A DNA stretch of 64,000 nucleotides from Corynebacterium lowii (lineage in GTDB: Bacteria > Actinomycetota > Actinomycetes > Mycobacteriales > Mycobacteriaceae), in the NCBI RefSeq assembly GCF_001412085.1, contig NZ_LKEV01000002.1:186001-250000 (forward strand), written 5' to 3'. A program made the translations under genes and the position numbers. Of this stretch, positions 62,176-64,000 are shown one piece after another (the stretch's first letter is position 1; the number at the start of each line of letters is the position of its first letter). A model generated the notes under the pieces. It made no database searches and was not told the origin of the DNA. It saw only the letters and a list, made by a program, of their open reading frames with translations.

Positions 62176-63114
62176 ATGCTCTACGGTATCCTCGCGTATC
62201 TTCTCTGGGGCCTCTTCCCCGCCTTCTTCCCGCTTCTAGAGCCCGCCTCTGCCGTAGAAATCCTGGCCCACCGCATCATCTGGGCCGCCCTGCTCATGTC
62301 CGTGCTGCTCAGCGTCACCAAAGGCTGGGCGGAACTGCGTCACGCCAGCCGCATCACCTGGTACCGCATGGGGGCGGCCGGGGTGTTGATCGCCGCCAAC
62401 TGGCTCATCTACATCATCGCGGTTAATTCCGGGCATGTGGCCGACGCCGCCCTGGGCTACTTCATCAACCCCCTGGTGAGCGTGCTCCTGGGCGTGCTCA
62501 TCCTGGGCGAGAAACTACGCCGCGCGCAACTGGCCGCAGTATTGCTCGCCGCCGTGGCGGTGCTCTGGCTGACCATCATCGGCGGGCAGCCACCCATCCT
62601 CGCCCTGGGCCTGGCGCTCACCTTTGGCGTGTACGGCCTGCTCAAAAAGCAGGTGGAGGTCTCCGGGCCTGCGGGGTTGGCGGCCGAAACCCTCGTGCTT
62701 GCTCCCCTGGCCCTGGGGTACCTGGCCTACCTAGAGTTCAGCGGTACGGGCACCGCGCTCAGCGAGGGGCCAGGGCACTTTGCGCTGCTCGCCCTCTCCG
62801 GGGTGATTACGGTGATTCCCCTGCTGCTCTTTGCCCGGGCCACCAAGGTTATTCCGCTTTCCACCATCGGCATGTTGCAGTACCTCACCCCCACCATGCA
62901 GATGCTCTGGGCGCTCTTCATCGTCGATGAGCACATCTCGCCTCAGCGCTGGGTGGGCTTCATTCTCATCTGGGTGGCCGTGGTGATCTTCGTGGCGGAC
63001 GCCACCGGCCAGCGCCGCAGCACTCGCCGGGCTTATCGACGCCCCGCCACAGCAGCACCGAAGGCAGCAGAAACTACTGAAACTCCGCCTTCCACACCTC
63101 AATCGGAGCGGTAG
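62176..63114 (+). CDS. rarD: RarD-type EamA family transporter
   Basis: A 312-residue protein with ten membrane segments in two EamA halves. MLYGILAYLLWGLFPAFFPLL, AHRIIWAALLM, ANWLIYIIAVNSGHVADAALGYFINPL and ARATKVIPLSTIGMLQYLTPTMQMLW are characteristic of RarD. The ATG is chosen since it matches the family start and follows a TACAGT element by 7 bases, as for a leaderless mRNA; a GTG three codons earlier is possible. The tail is Arg/Ala/Thr/Pro-rich. Substrate unknown. Its end overlaps the convergent gene by 41 bp. Confidence 0.9.
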   Translation: MLYGILAYLLWGLFPAFFPLLEPASAVEILAHRIIWAALLMSVLLSVTKGWAELRHASRITWYRMGAAGVLIAANWLIYIIAVNSGHVADAALGYFINPLVSVLLGVLILGEKLRRAQLAAVLLAAVAVLWLTIIGGQPPILALGLALTFGVYGLLKKQVEVSGPAGLAAETLVLAPLALGYLAYLEFSGTGTALSEGPGHFALLALSGVITVIPLLLFARATKVIPLSTIGMLQYLTPTMQMLWALFIVDEHISPQRWVGFILIWVAVVIFVADATGQRRSTRRAYRRPATAAPKAAETTETPPSTPQSER

Positions 63115-63661
63115 GCAGCACCCCGAAGAAACTCCACACGGCGTCGGGTGGCAGCACCTCCACGGCGCTCAGATTCTCCTCGTTCTCCCCTGCCCAGGAG
63201 CGCAGCGCTTCCCCGGTATCGCGCACCACCACCGCGCTTAAGCGGGGTTGTAATTCCGGCACCTCGGCGCGCTCGCGCTCCATTCCGGTATTGAGCACCT
63301 CGGCGCGGGTGGCACCTTCCACGGGTTCGGGCAGCGGCACCAGGCGCAGCCCGTCAATCACCTCGGCATTGACCCGCCCCAGGGGTTCTAGCCACTGCCC
63401 AGCCTGCTGCGCGGTAGCCCAATCGCGGAATACCACCAGCGCATAGGCCGCCTGCTCGGCCGGGGCCTCAGCCAGGCTGGCGGCGGCGCGGTCCTGGTAT
63501 TCCTCGTAGGATTCCTCGCGCTCCATCCCCAGGGAATCGCCGTTTACTCCGGGCTGCACCGCGTATTTTTGCCCCACCCAGGAGCCCACCAGGAGCACCA
63601 CGCCGAGCACCAGCACGAGGATCAGGGAGGGAACCAGCGTGCGCATAATGCGCGGGCTCAT
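63074..63661 (-). CDS. Membrane-anchored protein of unknown function
   Basis: A 195-residue protein with one N-terminal membrane segment ([22 protein letters not shown]) and an extracytoplasmic domain of about 165 residues, acidic at first ([18 protein letters not shown]). Later strands include [16 protein letters not shown] and a Trp-rich end ([23 protein letters not shown]). Its ATG overlaps the stop of the pseudouridine synthase gene (ATGA). I recognise no family. Confidence 0.7.
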   Translation of the reverse strand: MSPRIMRTLVPSLILVLVLGVVLLVGSWVGQKYAVQPGVNGDSLGMEREESYEEYQDRAAASLAEAPAEQAAYALVVFRDWATAQQAGQWLEPLGRVNAEVIDGLRLVPLPEPVEGATRAEVLNTGMERERAEVPELQPRLSAVVVRDTGEALRSWAGENEENLSAVEVLPPDAVWSFFGVLPTAPIEVWKAEFQ

Positions 63662-64000
63662 GCGCGAACTTTCTCCAAGGCGGCTTCGAGATCGGCCGGA
63701 TAGGGGGCCTCAATCTCCATCCACCGCCCATCGGCGGGGTGATGGAACCCCAGGCGCACGGCGTGCAGCCATTGGCGAATCAGCCCTAAGCGTTTGGCGA
63801 GGTCGGGATCGGAACCGTACATCGGGTCCCCGCAGCAGGGGTGGTGAATGGCGGACATATGCACGCGAATCTGGTGGGTGCGCCCCGTTTCCAGATGCAC
63901 CTCTAGCAGGGTGGCCTCGGGGAAGGCCTCGATGGTCTCGTAATGCGTCACGGCGGGCTTGCCGTCGGTGGTCACCGCAAAGCGCCAGCCAGAGGAGGGA
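63658..64000 (-). CDS. RluA/RluD family pseudouridine synthase, C-terminal part
   Basis: The visible 113 codons are the C-terminal part of an RluA-type rRNA pseudouridine synthase; the gene continues beyond the right edge. [32 protein letters not shown] contains the conserved family motif near the active-site domain end, and [14 protein letters not shown] follows. The catalytic aspartate and any S4 domain would lie outside the window. It overlaps the next gene by an ATGA junction. Confidence 0.9.
   Translation of the reverse strand, partial: PSSGWRFAVTTDGKPAVTHYETIEAFPEATLLEVHLETGRTHQIRVHMSAIHHPCCGDPMYGSDPDLAKRLGLIRQWLHAVRLGFHHPADGRWMEIEAPYPADLEAALEKVRA

Overview
The window looks like the chromosome of a Corynebacterium: GC-rich actinobacterial DNA, many GTG starts, an AmtR-type nitrogen operator, and gene orders matching the ffh/glnD/glnK/amtB/ftsY/smc/mutM/rnc and hisD-C-B-(MFS)-H-A-imp-F-I-(trpC-like)-lgt-pyk blocks as I remember them from C. 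glutamicum. The species cannot be named from the sequence alone. Most genes lie on the minus strand, and both ends cut genes (ffh at the left, a RluA-type pseudouridine synthase at the right).

Layout. 1-3.8 kb: nitrogen-control operon amtB-glnK-glnD behind a perfect AmtR box. 3.9-17.9 kb: SRP receptor ftsY, a very large protein of unknown function, smc, acylphosphatase, an alanine/glycine symporter, mutM, rnc, a YceD protein and SepIVA. A duplicated mutM 3' end brackets a 56-codon ORF. 18-23.5 kb: the actinobacterial cluster of SpeE-like membrane enzyme, DUF350, DUF4247, DUF2617 and DUF4178, then a DUF6230/DUF6114 envelope pair. 23.7-28.1 kb: gdhA, glycerate kinase, a small unknown protein and an M20 amidohydrolase.

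28.1-31.4 kb is an AT-rich accessory island. It holds three tandem paralogues of an unrecognised family, an orphan 108-residue domain resembling the TNT NAD-glycohydrolase toxin, and a membrane protein. I read it as a polymorphic-toxin/immunity remnant in which the paralogues are immunity proteins and the delivery part of the toxin is missing.

31.4-44.7 kb: flavin oxidoreductase, pyk, lgt, a TrpC-like protein missing catalytic residues, and the his operon. 44.7-55.2 kb: lipoprotein, an in-frame TetR/NAD(P)-binding fusion, DnaQ-BRCT exonuclease, small alarmone synthetase, a 31-codon ORF, S4 protein, YigZ, ilvA and a secreted lipase-like hydrolase. 55.2-57.1 kb: an MFS exporter broken by one in-frame stop, divergent from a MarR regulator with a 24-bp palindrome between them. 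57.1-64 kb: a second MFS transporter, dnaE, rarD, a small membrane-anchored protein and the pseudouridine synthase.

One genome-scale signal cuts across genes: the 10-mer TATCGACGCC occurs at least 14 times on the two strands in 64 kb, far more than chance, including one perfect inverted pair between smc and the acylphosphatase gene.
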